Source: an uncultured Ruaniaceae bacterium
GTDB taxonomy: Bacteria > Actinomycetota > Actinomycetes > Actinomycetales > Beutenbergiaceae
Assembly (NCBI GenBank): GCA_938004115.1
Contig: CALKWS010000395.1
Location: 1 to 15,837 of the forward strand
DNA length: 15,837 bases
Direction: 5' to 3'
Each line of letters starts with the position of its first letter. Positions within the stretch are counted from its first letter, which is position 1. The translations under genes and the position numbers were made by a program. Below are positions 1 to 5,887 of this stretch, piece after piece. Under the pieces are notes generated by a model. It was not told where the DNA came from and did not search any database. It was given only the letters and a program-made list of their open reading frames with translations.

Positions 1-33
1 TCCACCCCGATCGCCGAGGCCATCCCCGCCTGA
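1..33 (+). CDS. C-terminal end of an upstream gene (partial)
   Basis: Frame 1 reads STPIAEAIPA and then TGA. All ten sense codons end in G or C, as in the real genes of this window, while the other two frames do not show this bias. That is the only support. The fragment is too short to assign a family, and the product is unknown. The stop codon lies inside the first copy of a 19-bp direct repeat (29-47). Confidence 0.45.
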   Translation, partial: STPIAEAIPA

Positions 34-94
34 CACGCGCCGGGCACGAGCCATGGAGCGATGCGGGTGCGCCGTCCTGACACGCGCCGGGCAC
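29..94 (+). repeat. Two copies of a 19-bp direct repeat at the end of the upstream gene
   Basis: The sequence cctgacacgcgccgggcac occurs at 29-47 and again, without mismatch, at 76-94, a 47-bp period. The first copy contains the stop codon of the upstream gene; the second lies just upstream of the -10 element of the next gene. Outside the 19 bp the flanks diverge. The second copy can form a small 5-bp hairpin (84-88 with 96-100). A local duplication is the simplest explanation; a regulatory role is possible but not shown. Confidence 0.7.
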
Positions 95-103
95 AGGCGC
101 CGA

Positions 104-109
104 TAGTCT
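104..109 (+). promoter_or_regulatory. -10 element of a probable leaderless promoter
   Basis: The hexamer TAGTCT fits the actinobacterial TAnnnT -10 pattern and ends 7 nt before the ATG at 117. Transcription would therefore start at or next to the A of the start codon. No Shine-Dalgarno sequence is present in the intervening tttcaccc. No convincing -35 box is seen at 17-18 bp; a CTGACA at 77-82 is too far upstream (21 bp). Confidence 0.45.
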
Positions 110-116
110 TTCACCC

Positions 117-338
117 ATGACCGATGAGCACGGCGCAGGGGATGACCAGGAGGACCGTGGGCCTGGGCCCGCGAAGCACATGGGCCAGTGGATCGGGGTG
201 TTCCTGGCCCTCGGGGCCGGGGTAGGGATAGCGCTCGGCTTCGTGATCTTCCCGGACAACCCCGCGCTGGGCATGGTGTTCGGGACCTCCATCGGCCTGG
301 TGCTCGGCACCGCGGTCGGCGTCCGGAACGCCGGGTAG
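117..338 (+). CDS. Small glycine-rich two-helix membrane protein
   Basis: This 73-residue protein has a charged, probably cytoplasmic N-terminus (residues 1-22, rich in D, E and G). Two hydrophobic segments follow at about 24-45 and 51-68, separated by a short loop with FPDNP. Both helices carry regularly spaced glycines (GAGVGIALG, GTSIGLVLGTAVG), a glycine-zipper-like pattern that favours tight helix packing. Short proteins of this general design are common in Actinobacteria and are usually annotated as hypothetical; I do not know a function. The ATG at 117 is preferred because a -10 element is placed for a leaderless transcript. It stands alone, with 276 bp to the next gene. Confidence 0.75.
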   Translation: MTDEHGAGDDQEDRGPGPAKHMGQWIGVFLALGAGVGIALGFVIFPDNPALGMVFGTSIGLVLGTAVGVRNAG

Positions 339-614
339 AGGCCCGGATCGCAGGAGCCGCCGGCCGACGACGGTTGACCCGCGACCGCTGACCGTCCGGT
401 GCCCGTTCACCGGTGAGTATCGCGCGCTTCACCAGATGTTGCCGATTCGTTGCCGCACACGTCCGGTGAATGCGGTTAGTGTTTTGTCTGTGGACGCATC
501 ACAACAGATCCGTCACGTACCCGTGGGCGACCTTGGCATCACGATCGAACCTCCGCGCCGGGGTGAACCGCCCGGCACGGCGTACCCTCCCCGAGGAGCG
601 GTGAACGGGTCGGC
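339..614. other. Intergenic region upstream of the DUF218 gene
   Basis: No gene is supported in these 276 bp. A small open frame at 436-618 has poor codon usage and runs over the next start. The stretch 425-500 is less GC-rich than its surroundings and includes a TAnnnT-type hexamer TAGTGT at 477-482, which could be a -10 box, but no good -35 is correctly spaced. A 10-bp palindrome, tcaccggtga, sits at 407-416. GAGGAG at 593-598 lies about 16 nt before the ATG at 615, too far to be a good ribosome site. Confidence 0.4.
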
Positions 615-1319
615 ATGATGCTCGGTCTCTACCTGGCCGCGGTGATCGTCGGCCTGGTTGCCTGGGGTGAGATCTCCCACTTCCGCTCCTCGCGGCGGTT
701 GACCGGCTCGGCGAGCGGGCCCACCGAAGCCGTTGTGGTGCTGGGATACCGCAACGCGGACGATCAGAAGCTCAACCTCACCAACCGGTGGCGCGTACGT
801 GCGGCGTTGCGTTCGATCGACGCCGAGGCACCCAGTTCCTTGTTGGTGTGCTGCGGCGGGGCGGTGGTCGGGGCGACCACCGAGGCGTCCCTGCTGGCAC
901 GCTACGCCCGTGAACTGGGCTACACCGGCCGCATCGTGCTGGAGGAGCAGTCCCGCAACACCTGGGAGAACATCCTGTACGCCGTCCCGCTGATCGAGGA
1001 CGCCCACCGGATCAAGATCGTGTCCAATCCCTGGCACGCCGAGGAGGCCCGGGGGTACCTGCACCGCCAGCGGCCCGATCTGGCTCGGCGGCTGGTGATG
1101 AGCGCCGACTACCGGATGGGTGAACAGGCCTGGCTCAAGCCGTGGGCCACGGCCTACGCCTACGGCCGGGCTCGGCGTGCGCGCCGGGAAAACTGGCTCG
1201 GGCACTATCTCGCCGAGTACGAGGAGATGGCGTGCCGCGCCGGGTCCGGTCCTCACGGCCCCCCTGCTGCGCCGGTGCCGGCCCACAAGCGGCCGGAGGC
1301 GGATAAGCAGCGGGTCTGA
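615..1319 (+). CDS. DUF218/YdcF (SanA/ElyC-like) family membrane-anchored protein
   Basis: The 234-residue product begins with one hydrophobic segment (about residues 2-18) that probably anchors it in the membrane. A DUF218 domain follows from about 38 to 190. Visible hallmarks are the first strand VVVLGYRN, the glycine-rich CCGGAVVGATTEASLLARYA, the acidic turn EEQSRNTWENILYA, and IKIVSNPWHAEEARGYL, which matches the family's conserved Ser/His-containing strand. DUF218 proteins include E. coli YdcF (reported to bind SAM) and the envelope-related SanA and ElyC. No reaction is firmly established for the group, so a specific role here is unknown. The extreme C-terminus (from about 205) is charged and probably disordered. 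ATG codons at 615 and 618 are both possible starts, and neither has a well-spaced ribosome site. Confidence 0.8.
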   Translation: MMLGLYLAAVIVGLVAWGEISHFRSSRRLTGSASGPTEAVVVLGYRNADDQKLNLTNRWRVRAALRSIDAEAPSSLLVCCGGAVVGATTEASLLARYARELGYTGRIVLEEQSRNTWENILYAVPLIEDAHRIKIVSNPWHAEEARGYLHRQRPDLARRLVMSADYRMGEQAWLKPWATAYAYGRARRARRENWLGHYLAEYEEMACRAGSGPHGPPAAPVPAHKRPEADKQRV

Positions 1320-1394
1320 CGCGCGCCGCGGCGGCCCGGTCGTCCCGGGTGCGTGCCCCTGGCCGAGATGTGAGGCTGGGTTGATCCGACCGCG

Positions 1395-1400
1395 AGGAGG
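1395..1400 (+). promoter_or_regulatory. Ribosome binding site that fixes the start at 1409
   Basis: A perfect AGGAGG stands 8 nt before the ATG at 1409. An earlier ATG at 1401 is in a different frame, lies directly against the AGGAGG, and gives only a short poor product. Confidence 0.75.
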
Positions 1401-1408
1401 GATGAGCC

Positions 1409-1969
1409 ATGGCCGAGGCCGCCGACGTCATCCAGGACTGGCCTGAGGAGAGCCGCGAAGCCGCCGAGACCGTCATCGATACCCACGGTGAACCGGACGA
1501 GGTGAGCGCGAGTCTGCTGCTGTGGCATCAGGTAGGCCCGTGGAAGCGGCTGATCGCCACGAAGTGGTTCGAGAGTCACCACTTCCCGGTGCCGCACACC
1601 GACTCGGTCACCTCGGTGATCGACTACCGCGTGCCACCGGACCTGGTCTCCCAGGTGGTCCGGTTCGACGGCAGTGTGACCGTGGACCGCACCGGGGGAC
1701 TGGTCTCGGCACGATGCCATGACGAGCAGGCCAACAACCTGGCGCTGAACCTGGTGCACGACATCGTCACCGGAGCCAAGACCGTTCAGGAGGCACGGGA
1801 CTACTACGGTGAGGAGTTCCTGGGGTACCGCCGCGGTGACCCCACGCCGTACATGCAAGCCCTCCACTTTGACCTGTCCGGTGAGGACACCGCCGACCCC
1901 GATCAGCGGCTATTGACCGACGACCAACTCGAGCAAGCAGTGGCAGAAGGGGAGCGCCGCAGCCAGTAA
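1409..1969 (+). CDS. Conserved protein of unknown function, 186 residues
   Basis: This is a soluble protein without signal peptide or membrane segment. It starts with an acidic helix containing WPEESREAAETVIDTHGEPDEV, a pattern I recall from conserved hypothetical proteins of several bacterial phyla. It continues with GPWKRLIATKW, a HFPVPHTDSV stretch, a short strand region (VDRTGGLVSARCHD) and a helix with NNLALNLVHDIVTGAKTVQEARDYY, then ends in an acidic tail. The histidines at H53, H54 and H59 and the cysteine in ARCHD are candidate metal ligands, but I cannot show metal binding. Codon usage is typical of the window and the ribosome site is strong, so the gene is real. It is probably transcribed alone or with the DUF218 gene 89 bp upstream. 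Confidence 0.8.
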   Translation: MAEAADVIQDWPEESREAAETVIDTHGEPDEVSASLLLWHQVGPWKRLIATKWFESHHFPVPHTDSVTSVIDYRVPPDLVSQVVRFDGSVTVDRTGGLVSARCHDEQANNLALNLVHDIVTGAKTVQEARDYYGEEFLGYRRGDPTPYMQALHFDLSGEDTADPDQRLLTDDQLEQAVAEGERRSQ

Positions 1970-2016
1970 CGCCCTCCCGGCGTGCACGGGCCCGGACCCG
2001 GTGCAATCGTAGGAAC

Positions 2017-2151
2017 ATGAGCGAGACCACCAGCCCACCGGAGCCGGACTACGACCCGGACCAGGATCCCGACACCGATCCGGAACAGTTGCAGCAGAAG
2101 CAGGAACGGCCCTCCCAGGCCGAGGGCGACGACCCGGACCGGGGTGAGTGA
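2017..2151 (+). CDS. 44-residue acidic, proline-rich peptide
   Basis: A short frame starting with ATG and ending in TGA encodes 44 residues, beginning MSETTSPPEPDYDPDQDPDT. The composition is dominated by D, E, P and Q, and the peptide is almost certainly disordered. I recall similar short peptides with a repeated DYDP-x-DPD-x-DPE pattern followed by an AEG(D/E)DP tail as conserved hypothetical proteins in other Actinobacteria, which argues that it is a true gene. It has only AGGA (2011-2014), 2 nt from the ATG, and TGCAAT at 2002-2007 could serve as the -10 box of a leaderless transcript. It starts 47 bp after the 186-residue protein and faces the DUF1905 gene tail to tail. Function unknown. 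Confidence 0.6.
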   Translation: MSETTSPPEPDYDPDQDPDTDPEQLQQKQERPSQAEGDDPDRGE

Positions 2152-2165
2152 CCCGGATCGAGGGA

Positions 2166-2241
2166 ACCCGACCTGCGGCCCGAAGACGGCGTTGTGACCG
2201 GCACGTTCACACCGGCGCGGGCGCAGCGTCTCAGGTCGGGT
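2166..2241. repeat. 10-bp inverted repeat between convergent genes
   Basis: acccgacctg at 2166-2175 is repeated in reverse complement at 2232-2241, with 56 bp between the arms; the right arm covers the stop codon of the DUF1905 gene. The long spacer makes a simple intrinsic terminator unlikely, but the pair could bring the 3' ends of the two convergent transcripts together. It may also be chance. Confidence 0.3.
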
Positions 2242-2521
2242 CCAGGGCGAGTTGCACCGACACCATGTCGCCGTCGTCGATCATTTCCGCCCGCCGGACC
2301 GCCGCCTTGACCGGCAGTGCGTACAACCCCTCCCTGGGGAACATCGCCGTGCGCCAGATGGTGCGCCCGATCTGCGCGCGGACGGGGATCATGCCCCACC
2401 CGTAACTCACCTCGCCGGCCACGTGCCTGATGTCGGCACTGATCGGTTCGGGCACGGTGACGAAGAAGAACGGCGCCGGACCACGCCAGAACCAGATCTC
2501 GGCGTCGAATCGCATGTTCAT
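2231..2521 (-). CDS. DUF1905 domain protein
   Basis: The 96-residue product is essentially one DUF1905 domain, a small predicted beta-barrel of unknown function, sometimes fused to a YdeI-like domain. Family features are visible in order: an initial strand MRFDAEIWFWRG, FFFVTVPEPIS, GWGMIPVRAQIGRTIWRTAMFP, then YALPVKAAVRRAEMIDDGDMVSVQL. Length is normal for a stand-alone member. The start at 2521 (MNMRF) is chosen because GAGG lies 6 nt upstream on the minus strand; an internal ATG at 2515 would leave a 12-nt spacer. The same frame stays open much further upstream, but that part overlaps the methyltransferase and is not coding. It is divergent from the methyltransferase gene. No enzymatic role is known. 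Confidence 0.85.
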   Translation of the reverse strand: MNMRFDAEIWFWRGPAPFFFVTVPEPISADIRHVAGEVSYGWGMIPVRAQIGRTIWRTAMFPREGLYALPVKAAVRRAEMIDDGDMVSVQLALDPT

Positions 2522-2560
2522 CGCCGACCTCACTGCCTCGTGACCCCCATTATGGGACCG
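2522..2560. promoter_or_regulatory. Divergent promoter gap with a shared -10-like element
   Basis: The gap between the two divergent starts is 39 bp (30 if the upstream ATG at 2552 is used). It contains cattatg in otherwise GC-rich DNA. Read on the plus strand, CATTAT (2548-2553) is placed to give a transcript starting at about 2560, which would make the methyltransferase mRNA leaderless. Read on the minus strand, CATAAT (2554-2549) matches five of six bases of the TATAAT consensus and would start transcription about 20 nt before the DUF1905 start, just ahead of its GAGG site. I see no good -35 box for either direction. Confidence 0.4.
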
Positions 2561-3307
2561 ATGAGTACGTTCGAGGACCTGATCGCCGAGGGCGAGGCGG
2601 TGCCCACCGAGGGGTGGGACTTCAGTTGGTTCCGGGGACGGGCCACGGAGGAACGCCCGCCCTGGGGGTATTCGCGGCTGGTCGGCAGGCGGGCGGCCGG
2701 CGTGCGCGCCATGCTCGATGTGCAGACCGGCGGCGCAGAGGTGCTCGCCGGCATCCCGGCTGCTCCACCAGTGCTGCGGGCCACCGAGTCCTGGCCACCG
2801 AACCTGGCCCTGGCGCGCCGGCGGCTCGCCCCGCTCGGCGGGCAGGTCGAGCACGTGGCCGACGACGCGCCGCTGCCCTTCGACACCGCCAGTTTCGATC
2901 TGGTCGTCTCCCGCCATCCCACCCGGGTGCTGTGGCAGGAGATCGCGCGCGTGCTACGCCCCGGAGGAACCTACCTGTCGCAGCAGGTCGGTGCCGGCAG
3001 CGTGCACGAACTGTCCGTGGCGATGCTGGGTGAGTTCGAACCGTCCACGAATCGCAGCCCGGAGCGGGCCGTGGTCGCCGCCGAAGGGGCCGGCCTGCGG
3101 GTGCAGGACCTCCGCACGGCCCGGCTGCGCATGACCTTCCACGACATCGCCGCGGTGGTGCACTTCCTGCGCAAAGTGATCTGGATCGTCCCCGGTTTCT
3201 CGGTGGCGGCCTACCGGCCCCAGTTGCGCGCCCTGCACGAGCGGATCGAGGCCGAGGGGCCGTTCGTGGCGCACGCCACCCGGTTCCTGATCGAAGCCAG
3301 ACGTTGA
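2561..3307 (+). CDS. Class I SAM-dependent methyltransferase
   Basis: A 248-residue cytoplasmic protein with a Rossmann methyltransferase fold. The SAM-binding motif I is LDVQTGGAEVL (residues 52-62). An acidic residue after the second strand (E76, in RATES) would contact the ribose. APLPFDTASFDLVVSRH (103-119) is the usual motif II/III region, and VLRPGGTYLSQQVG (131-144) is the post-motif strand-turn typical of this class. Motif I has Gln where many members have Gly, but the LDxxTGGGE variant is known in actinobacterial relatives. The substrate cannot be predicted. ATG 2561 is preferred over ATG 2552 because the product then starts with MSTFEDLIAEG and a -10 element sits at leaderless distance; neither has a good ribosome site. 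No partner gene indicates the pathway. Confidence 0.85.
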   Translation: MSTFEDLIAEGEAVPTEGWDFSWFRGRATEERPPWGYSRLVGRRAAGVRAMLDVQTGGAEVLAGIPAAPPVLRATESWPPNLALARRRLAPLGGQVEHVADDAPLPFDTASFDLVVSRHPTRVLWQEIARVLRPGGTYLSQQVGAGSVHELSVAMLGEFEPSTNRSPERAVVAAEGAGLRVQDLRTARLRMTFHDIAAVVHFLRKVIWIVPGFSVAAYRPQLRALHERIEAEGPFVAHATRFLIEARR

Positions 3308-3485
3308 CCGCATCGCGGATGACGGCCCGGCCCCAACGGGTGATGTGCGGGGTGAGGCCCGGCTTGGGCGGCGCGGCCGCCGACCGCGGAATAGCACACC
3401 CGGGTACCGGACGCGACTTCAATCAGGCCTGCGCCGAGCGGACCGGTGAGGCCCGTGCACGGTTCCGTCCTGGAGCGAAGATGCA

Positions 3486-3530
3486 GATCAGCGCGGTAGC
3501 GGCGGCAGCGTCACGATCAGGTAGCGGCGG
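3486..3530 (+). repeat. Imperfect tandem repeat in the transporter leader
   Basis: GATCAG followed by GGTAGCGGCGG occurs twice, at 3486-3505 (with CGC inserted between the two parts) and at 3515-3530 (the G shared). The repeats lie about 180-225 bp upstream of the binding-protein start and just upstream of the AT-richer stretch that probably holds the promoter. Direct repeats in that position are what tandem operator sites of an activator or repressor look like, but no bound regulator can be named. Confidence 0.4.
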
Positions 3531-3701
3531 GCACGCGGAGATCTCACTTCGGTAACGATGCGGATACGAATCAACTCACACTCATCCCTCACCCGCACCG
3601 AGATGTGTACAGTGCCGGTGTCCATGGCGGATGCACAGCGCTCGTCGGGCTCACAAGGTCCGTCCGGAAACAGGTCCGGGGCGAGGCTCACTGCCATTCA
3701 T

Positions 3702-3707
3702 AGGAGG
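3702..3707 (+). promoter_or_regulatory. Ribosome binding site deciding a TTG start
   Basis: A perfect AGGAGG stands 4 nt before TTG at 3712. The ATG at 3730 has no such site and would remove the positively charged start of the signal peptide (KTRR), so the TTG is the likely start. Confidence 0.8.
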
Positions 3708-3711
3708 AACA

Positions 3712-5700
3712 TTGAAGACCAGGCGATTCATGGCGGGAGCCGCGGTGACCGCAGCTGCCGCCCTCGTCCTGGCCGCATGCAACGGCGGCGGCACAGGCGA
3801 CGACCCAGACACTGAACCGGCAGACGGTGAGGGCGAGGGCACCGGTACCGCGGACACCTCGCTGACCATCGGATGGAACCAGTCGTTCTACGAGTACAAC
3901 AACAACTCGCGTACCGGTAACGCCACCGCCAACACGATCATCCTGCACCTGATGAACGACAGTTTCCGGTACTACGACCAGGACCTGAACCTCGTACACA
4001 ACGACGACTTCGGTACCTTCGGGATCACCGAGGAGGACGAGGACGGCATCACCGTCGAGTTCGTCGTCAACGAGGGCAAGTACTGGTACGGCGGTGAGGA
4101 GCCGGTCCCGGTCGACGCCGCGGACCTGATGCTCGCCTGGGCCGCCCACTCCGGGCACGTCAACACCCTGGACAGCGACGAAGCGATCATGGAGCAGGTC
4201 GAGGAAGAGCTCATCGGGGACTACGCCGAAGAGGGCGAGGACGGCGAGTGGGAGTTCCCCGACGATGAGACCGAGGCCGAGTTCGAGGCCGAGGTGCAAG
4301 AAGTCGCCGCCGAGCGGCTCGCCGAGGACAACCAGGTCTTCTTCAACGGCGTGCTGCCCACCTCCATCGGCCTGATCGAGGAGACCCCGGAGATCATCGA
4401 GGACGGCCGTGGCGTGAGCCTGCGCTACTCGGTGCCCTACGTGGACTGGGAGTACTCCTTCGGCGTCGGCGTGCCCGCCCACGTGGTGGGTATGCGCGCC
4501 CTGGACATCGACGACCCGATGGAAGCCAAGGAGCGGGTCATCACCGCCATCCAGGACAACGTGGTGGCCGACCTGGCCGACATCGCCGCGTTCTGGAACA
4601 CCGGGTTCCAGTTCGGTGACACCCTGCCCGAGGACGAGTTGGTCTACCTGTCCTCCGGTGCGTACCTGATGACGGACTTCCAGCGTGACCAGTACGTGAC
4701 GCTGACCGCCAACCCGGACTACGACGGGGCCTTCCCGGCCGCGATCGACGAGATCACGGTGACCATCTCCGGTGACCCGATGACCCACATCCAGGCCCTG
4801 CAGAACCAGGAAGTGCACCTGGTGCAGCCGCAGGCCACCCCGGACACCCTGGCCGCGCTGGAAGGCCTGGGCGACCTGGTGGGCATCTACTCGGGTGACG
4901 GCCCCACCTACGAGCACGTGGACCTGGTGTTCAACAACGGCGGACCCTTCGACCCCGAGACCTACGGCGGGGACGAGGACACTGCCCGGGACGTGCGGCA
5001 CGCCTTCCTCAATCTGATCCCGCGTCAGGAGATCGTGGAGACCCAGGTGCAGCCCCTGAACCCCGAGGCTGAGGTGCGTCACTCCTTCACCCAGGTTCCG
5101 GACGCCCCGGACTACCAGCAGATGGTCGAGACCAACCTGATGGACCAGGTCTGGCCGGTGGAGACCGACCTGGACGCCGCGGTGGAGCTCATCGAGAACG
5201 CCGGCGTGGAGACCCCGATCCCGGTCCGGTTCATGTACGACCCGACAAACTCCCGCCGCTCCAACCAGTACGAGTTGATCCGTGACTCGGTGGAGCGCGA
5301 GGGCCTGTTCGAACTGGTCGACGCCGGTGACGTCAACTGGGGTTCGCTGCTGTCGGACACCACCATCTACGACGCCTCACTGTTCGGCTGGCAGTCCACC
5401 TCCACCGCGGTGGGTGCCTCCGGTGCGAACTACATCACCGACGGGCTGAACAACTTCGGTGGCTTCTCCAACGAGCGGGTCGATGAACTCTTCGACGAGC
5501 TCAACACCGAGACTGACGCCCAGGCGCAGGCAGACATCCTCGCCGAGATCGAGCAGATCCTGGTCGAGGAAGCCTTCGGCACGGTGATCTTCCAGCACGA
5601 GTTGATCGCCGGATACGACTCCCGCCTGCAGGGCGTGGAGCCGATCGCGCTGTCGCCGACCATCTTCTGGAACTACTACGACTGGGAGTTCATGGAGTGA
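3712..5700 (+). CDS. ABC transporter solute-binding lipoprotein, peptide/nickel (SBP_bac_5) family
   Basis: This 662-residue extracytoplasmic lipoprotein captures the substrate, probably a peptide or similar small molecule, and delivers it to the permeases encoded next. Residues 1-22 form a lipoprotein signal peptide (KTRR, hydrophobic core, lipobox LAAC) with lipidation expected at C23. An acidic Gly/Asp/Glu linker follows to about 50. The SBP_bac_5 domain begins at LTIGWNQSFYEYNNN and runs to the C-terminus. It is longer than the usual 500-560 residues, partly because of an extremely acidic insertion at about 160-208 (EEELIGDYAEEGEDGEWEF and following). TTG start chosen from the AGGAGG site and the signal peptide. 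A strong hairpin follows the stop codon, so this gene is probably expressed more highly than the permeases. The substrate is not predictable from sequence alone. Confidence 0.92.
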   Translation: MKTRRFMAGAAVTAAAALVLAACNGGGTGDDPDTEPADGEGEGTGTADTSLTIGWNQSFYEYNNNSRTGNATANTIILHLMNDSFRYYDQDLNLVHNDDFGTFGITEEDEDGITVEFVVNEGKYWYGGEEPVPVDAADLMLAWAAHSGHVNTLDSDEAIMEQVEEELIGDYAEEGEDGEWEFPDDETEAEFEAEVQEVAAERLAEDNQVFFNGVLPTSIGLIEETPEIIEDGRGVSLRYSVPYVDWEYSFGVGVPAHVVGMRALDIDDPMEAKERVITAIQDNVVADLADIAAFWNTGFQFGDTLPEDELVYLSSGAYLMTDFQRDQYVTLTANPDYDGAFPAAIDEITVTISGDPMTHIQALQNQEVHLVQPQATPDTLAALEGLGDLVGIYSGDGPTYEHVDLVFNNGGPFDPETYGGDEDTARDVRHAFLNLIPRQEIVETQVQPLNPEAEVRHSFTQVPDAPDYQQMVETNLMDQVWPVETDLDAAVELIENAGVETPIPVRFMYDPTNSRRSNQYELIRDSVEREGLFELVDAGDVNWGSLLSDTTIYDASLFGWQSTSTAVGASGANYITDGLNNFGGFSNERVDELFDELNTETDAQAQADILAEIEQILVEEAFGTVIFQHELIAGYDSRLQGVEPIALSPTIFWNYYDWEFME

Positions 5701-5713
5701 GGCGCTAGCGCCT
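5700..5713. repeat. 14-bp perfect palindrome overlapping the stop codon
   Basis: AGGCGCTAGCGCCT reads the same on both strands and starts with the last base of the binding-protein stop codon. As RNA it could not form a normal loop, so a DNA-binding site or part of a larger 3' structure is more likely than a terminator. It lies 31 bp upstream of the large hairpin. Confidence 0.6.
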
Positions 5714-5744
5714 GACCTCCACAGAAGATCACACGCGCAAGTCC

Positions 5745-5781
5745 GTGGGGGCACCGGGCCCTACGAGCCCGGTGCCCCCAC
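5745..5781 (+). terminator. Strong hairpin after the binding-protein gene (terminator or attenuator)
   Basis: Two 15-nt arms (5745-5759 and 5767-5781, gtgggggcaccgggc and its exact complement) enclose a 7-nt loop, cctacga. All fifteen pairs are perfect and 13 are G-C. No T-run follows, as is usual for hairpin terminators in GC-rich Actinobacteria. Because the permease and ATPase genes of the same transporter lie downstream on the same strand, the hairpin probably lets only part of the transcription pass and protects the 3' end of the binding-protein mRNA. This would give the excess of binding protein over permease that is known for such systems. Confidence 0.8.
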
Positions 5782-5827
5782 TGCCGTGTCCGTTCCTAGT
5801 TCGGCTCACGAACCCGGCCGCGTGCGA

Positions 5828-5833
5828 TACCGT
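5828..5833 (+). promoter_or_regulatory. Possible -10 element for the permease genes
   Basis: TACCGT fits the TAnnnT pattern and lies 54 nt before the TTG start of the first permease, after the hairpin. No -35 box with proper spacing is seen, so an independent promoter is only a possibility. Confidence 0.2.
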
Positions 5834-5877
5834 CACGGGTGGACTTCGTCCCACCGATCGCCGCCGCTGTTGACTGC

Positions 5878-5881
5878 GAGG
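5878..5881 (+). promoter_or_regulatory. Ribosome binding site deciding a TTG start of the first permease
   Basis: GAGG stands 6 nt before TTG at 5888. The product then begins MLQFIVRRVL, the normal N-terminus of an OppB/DppB permease, in which a short charged stretch precedes helix 1. Confidence 0.7.
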
Positions 5882-5887
5882 TAACCG

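Larger units (their letters stand above)
3308..3711. other. 404-bp leader region upstream of the binding-protein gene
   Basis: No gene is supported here; an open frame at 3304-3555 has poor codon bias and no ribosome site. A 6-bp hairpin with a 3-nt loop (ggcggc at 3367-3372, gccgcc at 3376-3381) could end the methyltransferase transcript, although it lacks a T-run. An imperfect tandem repeat is at 3486-3530. The stretch 3540-3615 is clearly lower in GC and is the likely promoter zone: TACAGT at 3608-3613 fits the TAnnnT -10 pattern. No matching -35 was found, so an alternative sigma factor or an activator may be involved. Confidence 0.45.

Noticed and set aside
436..618. 60-codon plus-strand frame upstream of the DUF218 gene
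   Set aside because: Atypical codon usage, no ribosome site, and no recognisable protein pattern.
513..1286. Minus-strand open frame of 257 codons opposite the DUF218 gene
   Set aside because: The plus-strand frame encodes a clear DUF218 domain; the minus translation has no recognisable motif.
2252..2551. N-terminal extension of the methyltransferase to 351 residues
   Set aside because: This part overlaps the DUF1905 gene on the other strand and encodes a low-complexity shadow; the methyltransferase domain starts naturally at MSTFEDL.
3304..3555. 83-codon plus-strand frame after the methyltransferase
   Set aside because: Codon third positions are not GC-biased like those of its neighbours, there is no ribosome site, and the product looks random.
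3688..5082. Minus-strand open frame of 464 codons opposite the binding-protein gene
   Set aside because: The translation is a His/Gly/Val-rich shadow of the GC3-biased plus-strand gene, without domains or a ribosome site.
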